Origin: JAYSYM01 sp964543475
GTDB taxonomy: Bacteria; Bdellovibrionota; Bdellovibrionia; Bdellovibrionales; JAMPXM01
NCBI GenBank assembly: GCA_964543475.1
Contig: CAZIYJ010000006.1
Coordinates: 73,594 to 137,593 of the forward strand
Length of the DNA stretch: 64,000 nt
Reading direction: 5' to 3'
Shown here: one piece after another, positions 1-8,043 of the stretch
How positions within the stretch are numbered: the first letter of the stretch is position 1
Layout: each line of letters opens with the position of its first letter
The notes under the pieces: generated by a model
The model's database searches: none
The model's input: only the letters and a program-made list of their open reading frames with translations
Told to the model about the DNA's origin: nothing
Program-made: the position numbers and the translations under genes

Positions 1-100
1 TCGTAGCTGCATCGTGGGTTGCTTTGGCAGCGACCTTCATTGCTTCTAAATCGATCTCAAGCTGCTTACAAATTGCTTCAACGAGAATTGCTTTATTCAT
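1..100 (-). CDS. Gre-like transcription elongation factor, N-terminal fragment (partial)
   Basis: An open frame on the minus strand starts with ATG at 100 and runs off the left edge. The 33 visible residues begin MNKAILVEAICKQLEIDLEA and continue as a charged, Ala-rich helix ending in KATHDAAT. From memory this resembles the start of the short GreA/GreB-like proteins of Bdellovibrio, which bind RNA polymerase and help rescue backtracked complexes. The diagnostic C-terminal domain lies outside the window, so the call rests on the helical N-terminus only. The gene is divergent from the DUF454 gene that starts at 150, leaving 49 bases for two promoters. Confidence 0.45.
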   Translation of the reverse strand, partial: MNKAILVEAICKQLEIDLEAMKVAAKATHDAAT

Positions 101-149
101 ATATATTGTAAAGTATCACGGTTACGAGCCAGAGGGGAGGGAGTTTGTG

Positions 150-530
150 ATGACTCAAACCAAAAAGAAAATATACCTCGCCGCAGGCTTCATTTCGTTT
201 GGGCTTGGAATCATCGGCCTCCTTCTGCCGATCATGCCGACTGCTCCTTTTATTATTTTGGCCGCCTTCTTTTTTTCTCGAGGGTCTAAGAAATGGCATC
301 AATGGCTCATCACTCACCCTCGGTGGGGCTCACTCATCATTGATTGGGAAACAAATCGAGTAATTCGAAAAAAACATAAAATTCTATCGACTGTCTTAAT
401 CTCAGGGTCAGTCATTTCAGTGACTGTTTTTGCTCCGTATCTTTGGCTTAAGTTAAGTTGCTACGCGATTTTCGTCTGCGCACTTCTCTTTATCTGGACA
501 CGTAATTCAGAACCAACTCCGCCGCTGTAG
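150..530 (+). CDS. YbaN/DUF454 family small inner-membrane protein
   Basis: A 126-residue protein with the DUF454 (YbaN) pattern: a first hydrophobic hairpin containing GLGIIGLLLPIMPTAPF, a middle segment with FFFSRGSKKWHQWL, then two closing membrane segments and a short polar tail. Function is unknown in the family. The frame is open 42 codons further upstream, but the ATG at 150 is preferred because GGGGAGGGAG lies just before it and the upstream part would overlap the divergent Gre-like gene. No partner gene is suggested by the context. Confidence 0.8.
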   Translation: MTQTKKKIYLAAGFISFGLGIIGLLLPIMPTAPFIILAAFFFSRGSKKWHQWLITHPRWGSLIIDWETNRVIRKKHKILSTVLISGSVISVTVFAPYLWLKLSCYAIFVCALLFIWTRNSEPTPPL

Positions 531-647
531 CGGATTTCCTGTAGCTAGACCTGCCGCAGACCTTTGTCGAATTTTTCATTTTCCTCAGGGAACTCGTCTT
601 TCGGTTCACAATCCTAGGTGAGAAACTGAATCTTCCAGGAGGATCTT

Positions 648-1889
648 CTGAGAATTCTTTTTCTTTTATTCGCTTTAGCGTTTATATCTGCGTGTGCGCC
701 AAAATCTTCAGAGACTCAAATTAGCTTTGAGAATTCTTCTCCCGACGTTCACTTTGAATCAGTAGATGATGAAGGTTCATTTTTAGATCACCAAGTTATC
801 GATGACCCGATGCGATCGACTTACGATCAGGGCGTTTGGCAAAAATCAAATGAGAGTTCTGCAGAAACAATGGGAACCGACAACAGTATTATCAATCGAG
901 TTAATATTGTGTTCATTGGTGACGGCTATACATCTGCGCAGCTTGCTCAATACAAAAAAGATGTCGATTCCAATATCGAGCGACTCTCTTTGGTTGAACC
1001 ATTTAAAAATTATCTCGACTATTTTAGGTTTCATCGAGTCGACGTCGTGTCTAAAGAGTCGGGAATCTCGCACGAAGTAAAAGGACAAATCAAAAAAACA
1101 GCGCTTGGAATGAATTTCTATTGTGGCGGGCTTCAACGACTTCTTTGCATCAATGCAAACAAAGCGATGAGTGAGGCTCAAAACGCGCCTAAAGTTGATT
1201 CGGTTTTTGCTCTCGCTAACACCAGTGTCTACGGTGGCGCTGGATATCGCTCGCCCGCGATCGCAACACTTGCTGCGCGAAATCCATCGGCACTTGAATT
1301 AGCGCTCCATGAGTTTGCTCACTCATTTGCGCAATTAGCTGACGAATATGATGTTGAGGGGACCGGAACAGGATGTTCAGCCGCGGCAAACGTGAGTTCA
1401 AAAAATAGCTCAGAGCTAATTTCAGACAAAAGCAAATGGTTCCGTTGGCTCGATATTCCAAGTGTAGGATCGTTCAAAGGCTCTTGCTATTCTTTAAAGT
1501 ATTATCGACCAACAGAAAATTCAAAAATGCGATCGCTTGGTCGCCCTTTTGAAGAGGTCAATGCTGAGCAGATGGTGATATCAATCTACAAAAAAGTAAA
1601 ACCCATCGAGTTCGCAACAAAAGAAGGAACACTTCGTGGCCACCAAATCATCGAAGCACGAGCGATGAAGCCTTCGTCTCATAAACTTTCAATTAAATGG
1701 ACGGTCGATTCAAAAGAAGTCACTTCGTTAGCAGGGAGCGAAAAGTTCGATTCGCTGAAGTTAGGCCTAGCTTCTGGCAAGACCTATAAGGTCAGCGTTA
1801 GCGTCATTGATCGCACTGCTGCCGTTCGCGATGAAAGCGCTCGCGCAAAATACATGACGCAAACGCTGAAGTGGAAACTTAAGCTCTGA
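648..1889 (+). CDS. Secreted lipoprotein metallopeptidase of the M64 (IgA peptidase) type, CTG start
   Basis: Predicted 413-residue zinc peptidase. Around residue 221 it has LALHEFAHSFAQLADEYD, which matches the HExxH plus LADEY signature of peptidase family M64. The N-terminal half carries the family's INRVNIVFIGDGYT segment. The first ATG in frame is at 810, but the frame continues upstream through a clear lipoprotein signal, LFLLFALAFISAC then APKSS, and the only initiator with a good ribosome site is CTG at 648, six bases after AGGAGG. I therefore place the start at 648, which makes the protein an outer-membrane or periplasmic lipoprotein. An ATT at 654 is the alternative. It ends five bases before the convergent hydrolase. 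Substrate unknown. Confidence 0.75.
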   Translation: MRILFLLFALAFISACAPKSSETQISFENSSPDVHFESVDDEGSFLDHQVIDDPMRSTYDQGVWQKSNESSAETMGTDNSIINRVNIVFIGDGYTSAQLAQYKKDVDSNIERLSLVEPFKNYLDYFRFHRVDVVSKESGISHEVKGQIKKTALGMNFYCGGLQRLLCINANKAMSEAQNAPKVDSVFALANTSVYGGAGYRSPAIATLAARNPSALELALHEFAHSFAQLADEYDVEGTGTGCSAAANVSSKNSSELISDKSKWFRWLDIPSVGSFKGSCYSLKYYRPTENSKMRSLGRPFEEVNAEQMVISIYKKVKPIEFATKEGTLRGHQIIEARAMKPSSHKLSIKWTVDSKEVTSLAGSEKFDSLKLGLASGKTYKVSVSVIDRTAAVRDESARAKYMTQTLKWKLKL

Positions 1890-1894
1890 TTCGC

Positions 1895-3190
1895 TTAGAA
1901 ATGGCCGTAGTAGAGCCAGCGATAGTAATCATTTAAGTTGTCAGGGTACCAGATGTTGCCAAGGTGTCCGCCAGTTGGATAAATCATCGCACGTTTTCCG
2001 AAAAGCCCGTCGAGCCAGTAACCTTGGCCGTTGGTTAGCAGCATGTCATCCATGTTGTGCATCAGAAAAATATTCTTAGACGACTTTAACACGTTCGCCA
2101 GTGCAGTGAGGCTGTTAGCTTCGTTCAGATATTCAAGTGAGAACGGCTCGCTTTTCGTTTGAACTGCGTGCGCGCTGAAGAACTTTAGAACGTAATCTTC
2201 GTAAGAGTATTTCTTCGCTGCGCGTCTTCGCGCAATTTCAGAATGCCGATGCGCAACCGACCCCTCGATTTCAACTTGCGGAAGAATTCCTAAGTCATTG
2301 ACTGCTTGGCTTGCGAGAATTGCAGAAGGAAGATTAAAGCTGAGGGCTTTTCCGATAAGTGCAAATCTTTGCTCCGAAGTCATTTTAAGCGACTTGCTGA
2401 ATTCAACGTGTGACTCAGGTGTAGTTAGGATTTTAGTGAATTTGCCAATGAGCTTGTGAAAGCGTAAAGCCAATTTAATTAAACTCTTAAGACTAATCTG
2501 TTTAGTCGCCTTGGTGCGCTTGTCGATTGTGCGAATCGCGTGAAGCAGATCAACTGGAGGATTAATTAAAAGTGTTGAATCAATGTGGAGTGCCTCTGAC
2601 CCAGAACGAAGTGCACGCTGATCTGCTGCCTCGATAAATGCCGCAAGCAACGCTCCGTGTGAGTAGCCTACTAAGTTTATTTTTTCGTAATGGTGACCTT
2701 TAGCTGCTAAGTCACTTTTAATTTTAGCGAGAGCTTTGTAAATGTCAGCGCCATCTTCTGCAGAGCCTCCCACTAGGCCAGTCGAGCTTGATGAGATAAT
2801 GAAATTCTCGTTCACAACATTCGGAACAACAACGGCATCGACCGCTCGCATTTGAGTTTGGTTCGCTAAGAAAGTTGAGTATCCGCTTTTAGTATCGCCG
2901 CCGATTCCACTGATGATGAAAACAAGTTGTTTCGTCGGCCAAGGAGACGGGTAGTATTTCACAAGAAGGTCGCGATGGTCTCTAAACCCTCGGATCTTTC
3001 GGTTCTCGAGCCTGATTCTCATTTCTTGAGTTTCGCTCTTGGGAGTGTGAAGGGCAGTTGAGGCAACAGTTGCTTCGTCCGCGTCAACGATCGGGTATTT
3101 ATAATTCTCTTTGCTGATAATCTTTGCGTCAGCAGCAAGTGAGAAAAGTAAAGTTACTATCAATGCAGGAATCAATTTTTGAAGAGACAT
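1895..3190 (-). CDS. Secreted alpha/beta hydrolase, function unknown
   Basis: A 431-residue protein. The start at 3190 is chosen over an ATG 30 codons upstream because GGAGTGGAGAG directly precedes it and it opens a clean signal peptide (LIPALIVTLLFSLAADA). The fold is indicated by LVFIISGIGGD (oxyanion strand and loop) near residues 89-99 and by the nucleophile elbow GYSHG with Ser177. The catalytic Asp and His are not certain; NMDD and GGH near the C-terminus are candidates. The segment between the elbow and the C-terminus is longer than in minimal hydrolases and probably forms a cap. Likely periplasmic or exported. No substrate can be named. Confidence 0.7.
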   Translation of the reverse strand: MSLQKLIPALIVTLLFSLAADAKIISKENYKYPIVDADEATVASTALHTPKSETQEMRIRLENRKIRGFRDHRDLLVKYYPSPWPTKQLVFIISGIGGDTKSGYSTFLANQTQMRAVDAVVVPNVVNENFIISSSSTGLVGGSAEDGADIYKALAKIKSDLAAKGHHYEKINLVGYSHGALLAAFIEAADQRALRSGSEALHIDSTLLINPPVDLLHAIRTIDKRTKATKQISLKSLIKLALRFHKLIGKFTKILTTPESHVEFSKSLKMTSEQRFALIGKALSFNLPSAILASQAVNDLGILPQVEIEGSVAHRHSEIARRRAAKKYSYEDYVLKFFSAHAVQTKSEPFSLEYLNEANSLTALANVLKSSKNIFLMHNMDDMLLTNGQGYWLDGLFGKRAMIYPTGGHLGNIWYPDNLNDYYRWLYYGHF

Positions 3191-3362
3191 CTCTCCACTC
3201 CAGTTCTTATTCACGCTAGTTAAGTCGGCGGATAGTAGATACAAAGCCTTAAGCCTGCAAGCGAGTGTTGATTTCTTCAAATCTTGTGAAGAGAGTGCAG
3301 GAGTGAGCTCTGGGGGAGACCTGAAAATTTTGTGTGTGGAGTTTCAGCCTCAATAAACTTAA

Positions 3363-4133
3363 CTACGGCTTGAACCAACATCGAGGGCGAAAGCCAACCG
3401 GCTCTCGACCTTGCCAGCAAACGTTTTTTGATGGGTCTAAGACATCTGGGTTGAGAGAGAGGTCAGAATTACAGGTGGCGCCTGCGAGGTAAGTATCTAG
3501 ACGGCACTGAGAGTTTGCGTGTGATGCTCGAGTCTTCGAAACTACAGTTTGATCTGGCGTCGCAAACGAAGGAGGTAATCCTTTCTTTTCGATCATGTGA
3601 AAGAATTTTGCGGCTGATTGCCCGGCCATTCCCACTCGCTCGCAGGTTCGTTGGTCTGCAGGAGCTTTAAATGTTTCTGAGCATTTGGTGGCAAGAACCG
3701 GATCGACATCTGACGCTGGAAGAGGGTTCTGAGGATCAAGAACTCGCTTTAGACATTTGGCGGCCGCAAAGTAGTCGCTTTGCCCTTCAAATGACGGCCA
3801 ATCGTAGCCTTCAGGAATAGGTGCTCCGCCAATATGATGGCCAAGTTCGTGGCAAACAAAAAGAAGAAATGCATCTTCGGTGATCAAACTGTGGCGGGCT
3901 AAGCCTCCGTAAACTTCAACAATGAAAGTTTCACCTTCTCGGTCGGCGAAAGCATTTGCGGTTCCGTCGATCCAATCCTTTTCGATTTCGAGGGTTTGGC
4001 CTTTAGCTCTGAAGTACGGCTGGTAAGTCGATTCGATGCGAGCCAATGCGCGGTCAAAATCGGCTTCGGTCATATTAGAAGCGTTGGCACTAACCGCAAA
4101 TGAGAGAAGGAAAAGGCATATCGTTTTTCTCAT
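3363..4133 (-). CDS. Secreted M48-like zinc metalloprotease, copy 1
   Basis: A 256-residue protein with signal peptide (ICLFLLSFAVSANA). Residues 95-99 form HELGH followed by another His, and residues 116-123 read EGQSDYFA. Together these give the HExxH plus downstream Glu arrangement of gluzincins such as M48, which lets me call a zinc-binding protease, probably periplasmic. Several Cys residues suggest disulfides. A paralogue with the same order of motifs and the same C-terminal ending (R-P-x-C-W-F-K-x) lies at 43166-44140. No operon partner: it is followed by the divergent AEC permease. Targets are unknown. Confidence 0.7.
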   Translation of the reverse strand: MRKTICLFLLSFAVSANASNMTEADFDRALARIESTYQPYFRAKGQTLEIEKDWIDGTANAFADREGETFIVEVYGGLARHSLITEDAFLLFVCHELGHHIGGAPIPEGYDWPSFEGQSDYFAAAKCLKRVLDPQNPLPASDVDPVLATKCSETFKAPADQRTCERVGMAGQSAAKFFHMIEKKGLPPSFATPDQTVVSKTRASHANSQCRLDTYLAGATCNSDLSLNPDVLDPSKNVCWQGREPVGFRPRCWFKP

Positions 4134-4226
4134 TCTCTTGGTCTATCGCATTAGGTGCCGTTGCTCCAGCGATTATTAGTTACATGAGTTTAATTGCGTC
4201 CTAAACTTCGCTAAAGGATTAAAACA

Positions 4227-5135
4227 GTGGATCAAATCGCATTAATAGTTACTGCCTTCGGTGCAGGTCTCTTGCTTCGTCTCTTAAATGTTTTTGAAGA
4301 GAGCAGTGCGCGATTCTTTAATCGCTTTGTCATTTATATTTCTCTTCCGTCCCTCATCCTTCTGAAAATACACGGGATAAGTTCGGCCTCGGGACTAGCA
4401 ATTCCGATCTCGATGGCTTGGATTCATTTTGCGTTTGCGGCAATCTTTTTTGTGGGAGTTGGTCGGCTATTGAAATGGAAAAGCACCACTGTCGGAGCTC
4501 TCGTGCTGACAGGCGGGCTAGGCAACACGTCGTTTGTTGGCTTTCCGCTCCTTGAAACTTTTTGGGGAAAAGAACATCTGCCAACGGCAATTTTGTTAGA
4601 TCAACTCGGAACTTTTCTAGTGCTTTCGGTAGTCGGTGTTCCGGCTGCGGCGTACTTTGGCGGAGGGGCAAAACAAAGTCTTAGGGAGCTCGGCTTTCGA
4701 GTTTTAAAGTTTCCGCCCTTTATTGCTTTGATCATCGCGTTCCTTCTGATTCCATTGACGTATCCAAACTGGCTCAACGTCACTCTTGATCGGTTTTCAG
4801 GAACCCTTTTGCCAATCGCACTATTTTCGGTTGGTTTGCAGACTAAGTTTTCGCGCCGAGAATTGCGAGAGGCGAGTTTGCCTCTTGGAATTGGCCTCAC
4901 ATTTAAACTTGGAATTGCGCCATTGCTATTTGCGATTTTGTATCTGCAAATTCTCGGTTCTCACGATGTTTCAACCAAGGTGACCGTTTATTTAAGTGCG
5001 ATGGCGCCGATGATCACGGCTGGAATAGTTGCTTCGGAAAATGGACTTAATCGGCCGTTAGTTAATTTGATGCTCGGAGTAGGCATTCCGCTTTCGCTTT
5101 TGACGACGACCGTTTGGTTTTACTTACTCCAGTAG
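4227..5135 (+). CDS. AEC-family (auxin efflux carrier type) permease
   Basis: A 302-residue integral membrane protein with about ten hydrophobic segments in two halves. The N-terminal FNRFVIYISLPSLILLKI and the mid-protein GNTSFVGFPLLETFWG are typical of the AEC transporter family, which exports or imports small organic acids in bacteria. The start is GTG at 4227 with AAGGA about ten bases upstream. Its 3' end overlaps the convergent thpR by 12 bases. Substrate cannot be predicted. Confidence 0.8.
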   Translation: MDQIALIVTAFGAGLLLRLLNVFEESSARFFNRFVIYISLPSLILLKIHGISSASGLAIPISMAWIHFAFAAIFFVGVGRLLKWKSTTVGALVLTGGLGNTSFVGFPLLETFWGKEHLPTAILLDQLGTFLVLSVVGVPAAAYFGGGAKQSLRELGFRVLKFPPFIALIIAFLLIPLTYPNWLNVTLDRFSGTLLPIALFSVGLQTKFSRRELREASLPLGIGLTFKLGIAPLLFAILYLQILGSHDVSTKVTVYLSAMAPMITAGIVASENGLNRPLVNLMLGVGIPLSLLTTTVWFYLLQ

Positions 5136-5699
5136 TTGGCTCTGAAGTTGAGAGCGATGAAGCGGTTCATAGTGCGGAAAAGTTCCGCGCAATGTGCTTT
5201 CAAAGAGAACCAACTCGGTCAGTTGAAAATCAACAAACTTTTTCCTTACAAAGGGCGAAATTAAGTCAGAAATACTGCCTGCGGAGCGAAGTCGTCCGAG
5301 AGTTATGTGCGGACTGTATTCGCGATCTTCGGGCACAAAACCGTAGGGTTGTGTCGCTTGCTCAACCGAACTTTGTAAATTTAGAAGTTCTTGCGTACGT
5401 GCGACATTTGCATAGATAACGCGAGCACGACGTTCTTCGGGAAATCCTCCCACTCCCGATGCTCTGACTTCGAAACTTCTGTAGTTGTTTGCGACTTGGT
5501 CAAGCGCCTCAGTAATTTTTGGGATTAATGCGTCCTCGGAGTTTCCGAGGAACTGAAGAGTGATGTGCCAGTTCTCTTCGGGCGACCATCGAATATTGTA
5601 GTCACCTGTTTGCGCCATCTGTTTGAGTTTGACGTAAACTTGTTTCAGATCAGCTTGAAGGGTGGGACTAATTTGTACACCGATAAAGAGTCGCTTCAT
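5124..5699 (-). CDS. thpR: RNA 2',3'-cyclic phosphodiesterase (LigT/ThpR family)
   Basis: A 191-residue 2H phosphoesterase. Both catalytic HxTx motifs are present: H45-I-T47 in NWHITLQFLG and H130-I-T132 in SPHITLGRL. The N-terminus MKRLFIGVQI is also typical. Members hydrolyse RNA 2',3'-cyclic phosphates and can act on tRNA halves. Length matches the family. It stands alone and overlaps the tail of the AEC permease gene. Confidence 0.9.
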   Translation of the reverse strand: MKRLFIGVQISPTLQADLKQVYVKLKQMAQTGDYNIRWSPEENWHITLQFLGNSEDALIPKITEALDQVANNYRSFEVRASGVGGFPEERRARVIYANVARTQELLNLQSSVEQATQPYGFVPEDREYSPHITLGRLRSAGSISDLISPFVRKKFVDFQLTELVLFESTLRGTFPHYEPLHRSQLQSQLLE

Positions 5700-5809
5700 G
5701 TTCTTAGTCTTTCTTAGAAGGCGCGTATCTGTCTATATTTCTAAACAATGTTCTACTTCCTTAACAAGACGTTCATCACCTTTAATGAATCTACAACTGG
5801 GGGTAATGG

Positions 5810-6031
5810 TTGGATAAGAATTCGTCTCTGCTTCGACTAAGAAAGCAGTATATTGCGGCGATGACTCGAGAGATGAAATGCCCTCTTGAGAAAATCATCA
5901 CTCTCGTTTCTGGATCAGAAACGGCCGTCGCGGCTCGGTCCGGAGAGATCAAAGATGCTGCCCGATACCTCCTCTCACTAGTCGATGAACTCTCGTCGTT
6001 GGCGGGGCCCTTGAACAAAACGAAGCCTTAA
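5810..6031 (+). CDS. Small protein resembling a histidine-kinase DHp hairpin without the catalytic His
   Basis: A 73-residue protein, TTG start at 5810. Residues about 13-26 read KQYIAAMTREMKCPL, which lines up with the H-box of the kinases in this same window (FLANMSHEIRTPLN): hydrophobics, M, E, P and L coincide, but the phospho-accepting His is Arg. The second half (AARYLLSLVDELSSLAG) parallels the second DHp helix (HQLIKIIDEILDIS). No ATPase domain follows. If the resemblance is real it would form a dimeric four-helix bundle unable to accept phosphate. The short length and weak start make coding status less than certain. Confidence 0.5.
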   Translation: MDKNSSLLRLRKQYIAAMTREMKCPLEKIITLVSGSETAVAARSGEIKDAARYLLSLVDELSSLAGPLNKTKP

Positions 6032-6140
6032 AACGTCACTTGTTTACCTAGAATTGACAGTCATTTCAGTTGATTAGCCCCTTAATTTCTTGCGGGCCTG
6101 GTATAGCATTCGCATATTGCTCCGACCGTAGGAGTATTCG

Positions 6141-6605
6141 ATGAAAAACTCAGTTTTGGCAGTATTGATGTTGATGATGGTTTTGGGATTCTCAATTAAC
6201 GCTTTTACAGCGGTTTCTGACGAAGCTGTGAATGCTCGATTAACCAAATTAATCACTTCAAATTATCCGGCAGGACTTCTACTTAACGGAGCCACTGATT
6301 CTGGCAAAGGCTGCGAAATCGGTATCGGTGCAGGACCAACAGGGATCGTCGACATCATGGTGAGTAAGCGCACGATGTTGGGAACAGAACATTTCGTATT
6401 CGGAACCAACCGCGGACGCACGATTACTCGCGCTTCTGAAAACGGTAACCAGCTGATGTTTGAATTAATTAACTCTGTCGGCAACCGCGAATTCTGGGCG
6501 ATCGGTTTATCAGCTAAGAAAAGCATTCGATCGATTGAAGTTTCAGAAGAAGTATCGGGCTTCTTCGGCACAAAGATAAAATCAATGGTGAAATGTTCGG
6601 TTTAA
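6141..6605 (+). CDS. Secreted hypothetical protein
   Basis: A 154-residue protein with a clear signal peptide (VLAVLMLMMVLGFSINAF) and AGGAG 8 bases before the ATG. The mature part is short, beta-rich in appearance and contains Cys at KGCEIGIG and near the C-terminus (MVKCSV), which could form a disulfide. I do not recognise a family. Its stop codon shares the palindrome TTAA with the stop of the convergent AmpG-like gene, so the two coding regions overlap by four bases. Confidence 0.65.
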   Translation: MKNSVLAVLMLMMVLGFSINAFTAVSDEAVNARLTKLITSNYPAGLLLNGATDSGKGCEIGIGAGPTGIVDIMVSKRTMLGTEHFVFGTNRGRTITRASENGNQLMFELINSVGNREFWAIGLSAKKSIRSIEVSEEVSGFFGTKIKSMVKCSV

Positions 6606-7879
6606 GTTTTTGCTTCGTTCGGAGGTATCTTCGCATTCCACGGAGCTACCTTAAGTAATAAAAGCATTCCTGGAATTGCTGCGAATGTGCAGAAGTAAAA
6701 TAAGAATTCCCATCCGTAATTTTCGGCGATGTAGCCAGTAGGCGCGCCAAAATAATTTCTTGGTAAACTCATAATACTTGTCAGCAACGCAAACTGAGTT
6801 GCTGTGAATTTTCGATTTGTCATGCTGGCCATGTAGGCCGAATAAGCTGCCGTACCCATTCCGCCAGTTATATTTTCGAATGAGACAATCGCTCCAAGAG
6901 CGATCAGATTGTGCGGAAAGTAAAGAAGTGCGACGAAGCAAGCTGTTGATGCTGCTTGAAAGAATCCGAAAATCCAGAGGGCTTTGTTGATTCCTATTTT
7001 TAGAATTGCAAGGCCACCTAAGAAAGCACCTGCAAGTGAGGCCCAGATTCCGAAGCCTTTTACTACTCCTGCGATTTCTAAGTTAGAGAATCCGCCGGCC
7101 TTACCGTAATAAGTCATTGTCATAACTGACGCCATTTGATCGCCGGCTTTATAAAAGAGAATGAATAGTAAAATGATTAAGCCATCGCCGAAAGTTGTGC
7201 GAGTGAAAAACTCGACGAACGGGGAAACAACGGCTTCAGATAATTTTTGCGGAGTGCGAGTAACTTTTGGTTCAGGTGCAAAGAAGGTGACCGCCATGCA
7301 AGCGAGCATGACAACTGCCATGATCTGATAAACTTGGGCCCATGGCATAAAGTCGGCAAGGCCGAGTGCGACTCCGCCAGAAACAAGCATCGCGATTCGG
7401 TAGCCATTAATGTAAACCGCAGTTGCAAAACCAAGCTCGAGATCAGAAGCAATTTCTCTTCGATAAGCATCGACAACAATGTCTTGAGTCGCTGAAAAGA
7501 ATGCGATGGCAACGGCCATTGCGGCAATCGCAGCTTTGTTTGATGATGGATCAAAAATTCCGATCGTCATGAGCACTGCAACCAACAAAGCTTGCATGAT
7601 CAAAATCCAACCGCGTCTGCGACCGAAGAATGGAATCGAATAGCGATCTAGAATTGGCGCCCAAAGAAATTTTAGAGAGTAAGGAGTGCCCACCATCGCA
7701 AACAGTCCGATGGTTGTGAGATCAACGCCTGCATCGGTCATCCATTTCAGAAGTGTTTGGCCGGTGAGTGCGAGTGGAATTCCCGAGGAGAATCCGAGAA
7801 CTAAGATGACGATCATTCTCCAGCTTGCAATTGCTTTCAAGACCGAAGGGTTTCGCTGTTGATCAAGTTGTTGTGTCAT
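6602..7879 (-). CDS. ampG: AmpG-like muropeptide MFS permease
   Basis: A 425-residue major facilitator protein with about 12 membrane segments. The opening GFSSGIPLALTGQTLLKWM, LKFLWAPILDRY and GRRRGWILIMQ are the typical AmpG signature, and DIVVDAYRRE follows in the fourth segment region. AmpG imports GlcNAc-anhydroMurNAc (muro)peptides from periplasm to cytoplasm for cell-wall recycling. In a predator it could also recover fragments of prey wall; that part is inference. Divergent from the propeller gene, with repeat copy A between them. Confidence 0.85.
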   Translation of the reverse strand: MTQQLDQQRNPSVLKAIASWRMIVILVLGFSSGIPLALTGQTLLKWMTDAGVDLTTIGLFAMVGTPYSLKFLWAPILDRYSIPFFGRRRGWILIMQALLVAVLMTIGIFDPSSNKAAIAAMAVAIAFFSATQDIVVDAYRREIASDLELGFATAVYINGYRIAMLVSGGVALGLADFMPWAQVYQIMAVVMLACMAVTFFAPEPKVTRTPQKLSEAVVSPFVEFFTRTTFGDGLIILLFILFYKAGDQMASVMTMTYYGKAGGFSNLEIAGVVKGFGIWASLAGAFLGGLAILKIGINKALWIFGFFQAASTACFVALLYFPHNLIALGAIVSFENITGGMGTAAYSAYMASMTNRKFTATQFALLTSIMSLPRNYFGAPTGYIAENYGWEFLFYFCTFAAIPGMLLLLKVAPWNAKIPPNEAKT

Positions 7880-7968
7880 AGATTAAGCATTACCGGCGAA
7901 TGTCGAGGCGGCAATCATGGGTGTATCAGAGTTGGCCAATGGTCTAGGATGAGACGCGGGAGTGAGAA

Positions 7969-8005
7969 TTTTATGCGGCGCGGGCCAAAAAGGAAGATGG
8001 CACCT
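7969..8005 (-). repeat. Dispersed structured repeat, copy A (short form)
   Basis: Read on the minus strand, these 37 bases equal exactly the left 19 bases (AGGTGCCATCTTCCTTTTT) plus the right 18 bases (GGCCCGCGCCGCATAAAA) of the long copies B and C, without their 65-base centre. It lies between the divergent AmpG-like and propeller genes, 38 bases before the propeller start. Confidence 0.85.
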
Positions 8006-8024
8006 GTAAGAAAAGGGGAAGGGG

Positions 8025-8032
8025 GCCGATAA
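8025..8032 (+). promoter_or_regulatory. Sigma-28-like -10 element before the propeller gene
   Basis: The octamer GCCGATAA matches the FliA (sigma-28) -10 consensus. The expected -35 position shows only a weak match (TAAG). Transcription from it would start just four or so bases before the ATG at 8044, so the mRNA would be nearly leaderless. The same octamer in a similar context occurs before the fibre gene. Confidence 0.4.
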
Positions 8033-8043
8033 GATAAGGTCTT

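Noticed and set aside
4354..4900. Minus-strand frames within the AEC permease gene
   Set aside because: Shadow frames of a hydrophobic-protein gene, without starts or recognisable products.
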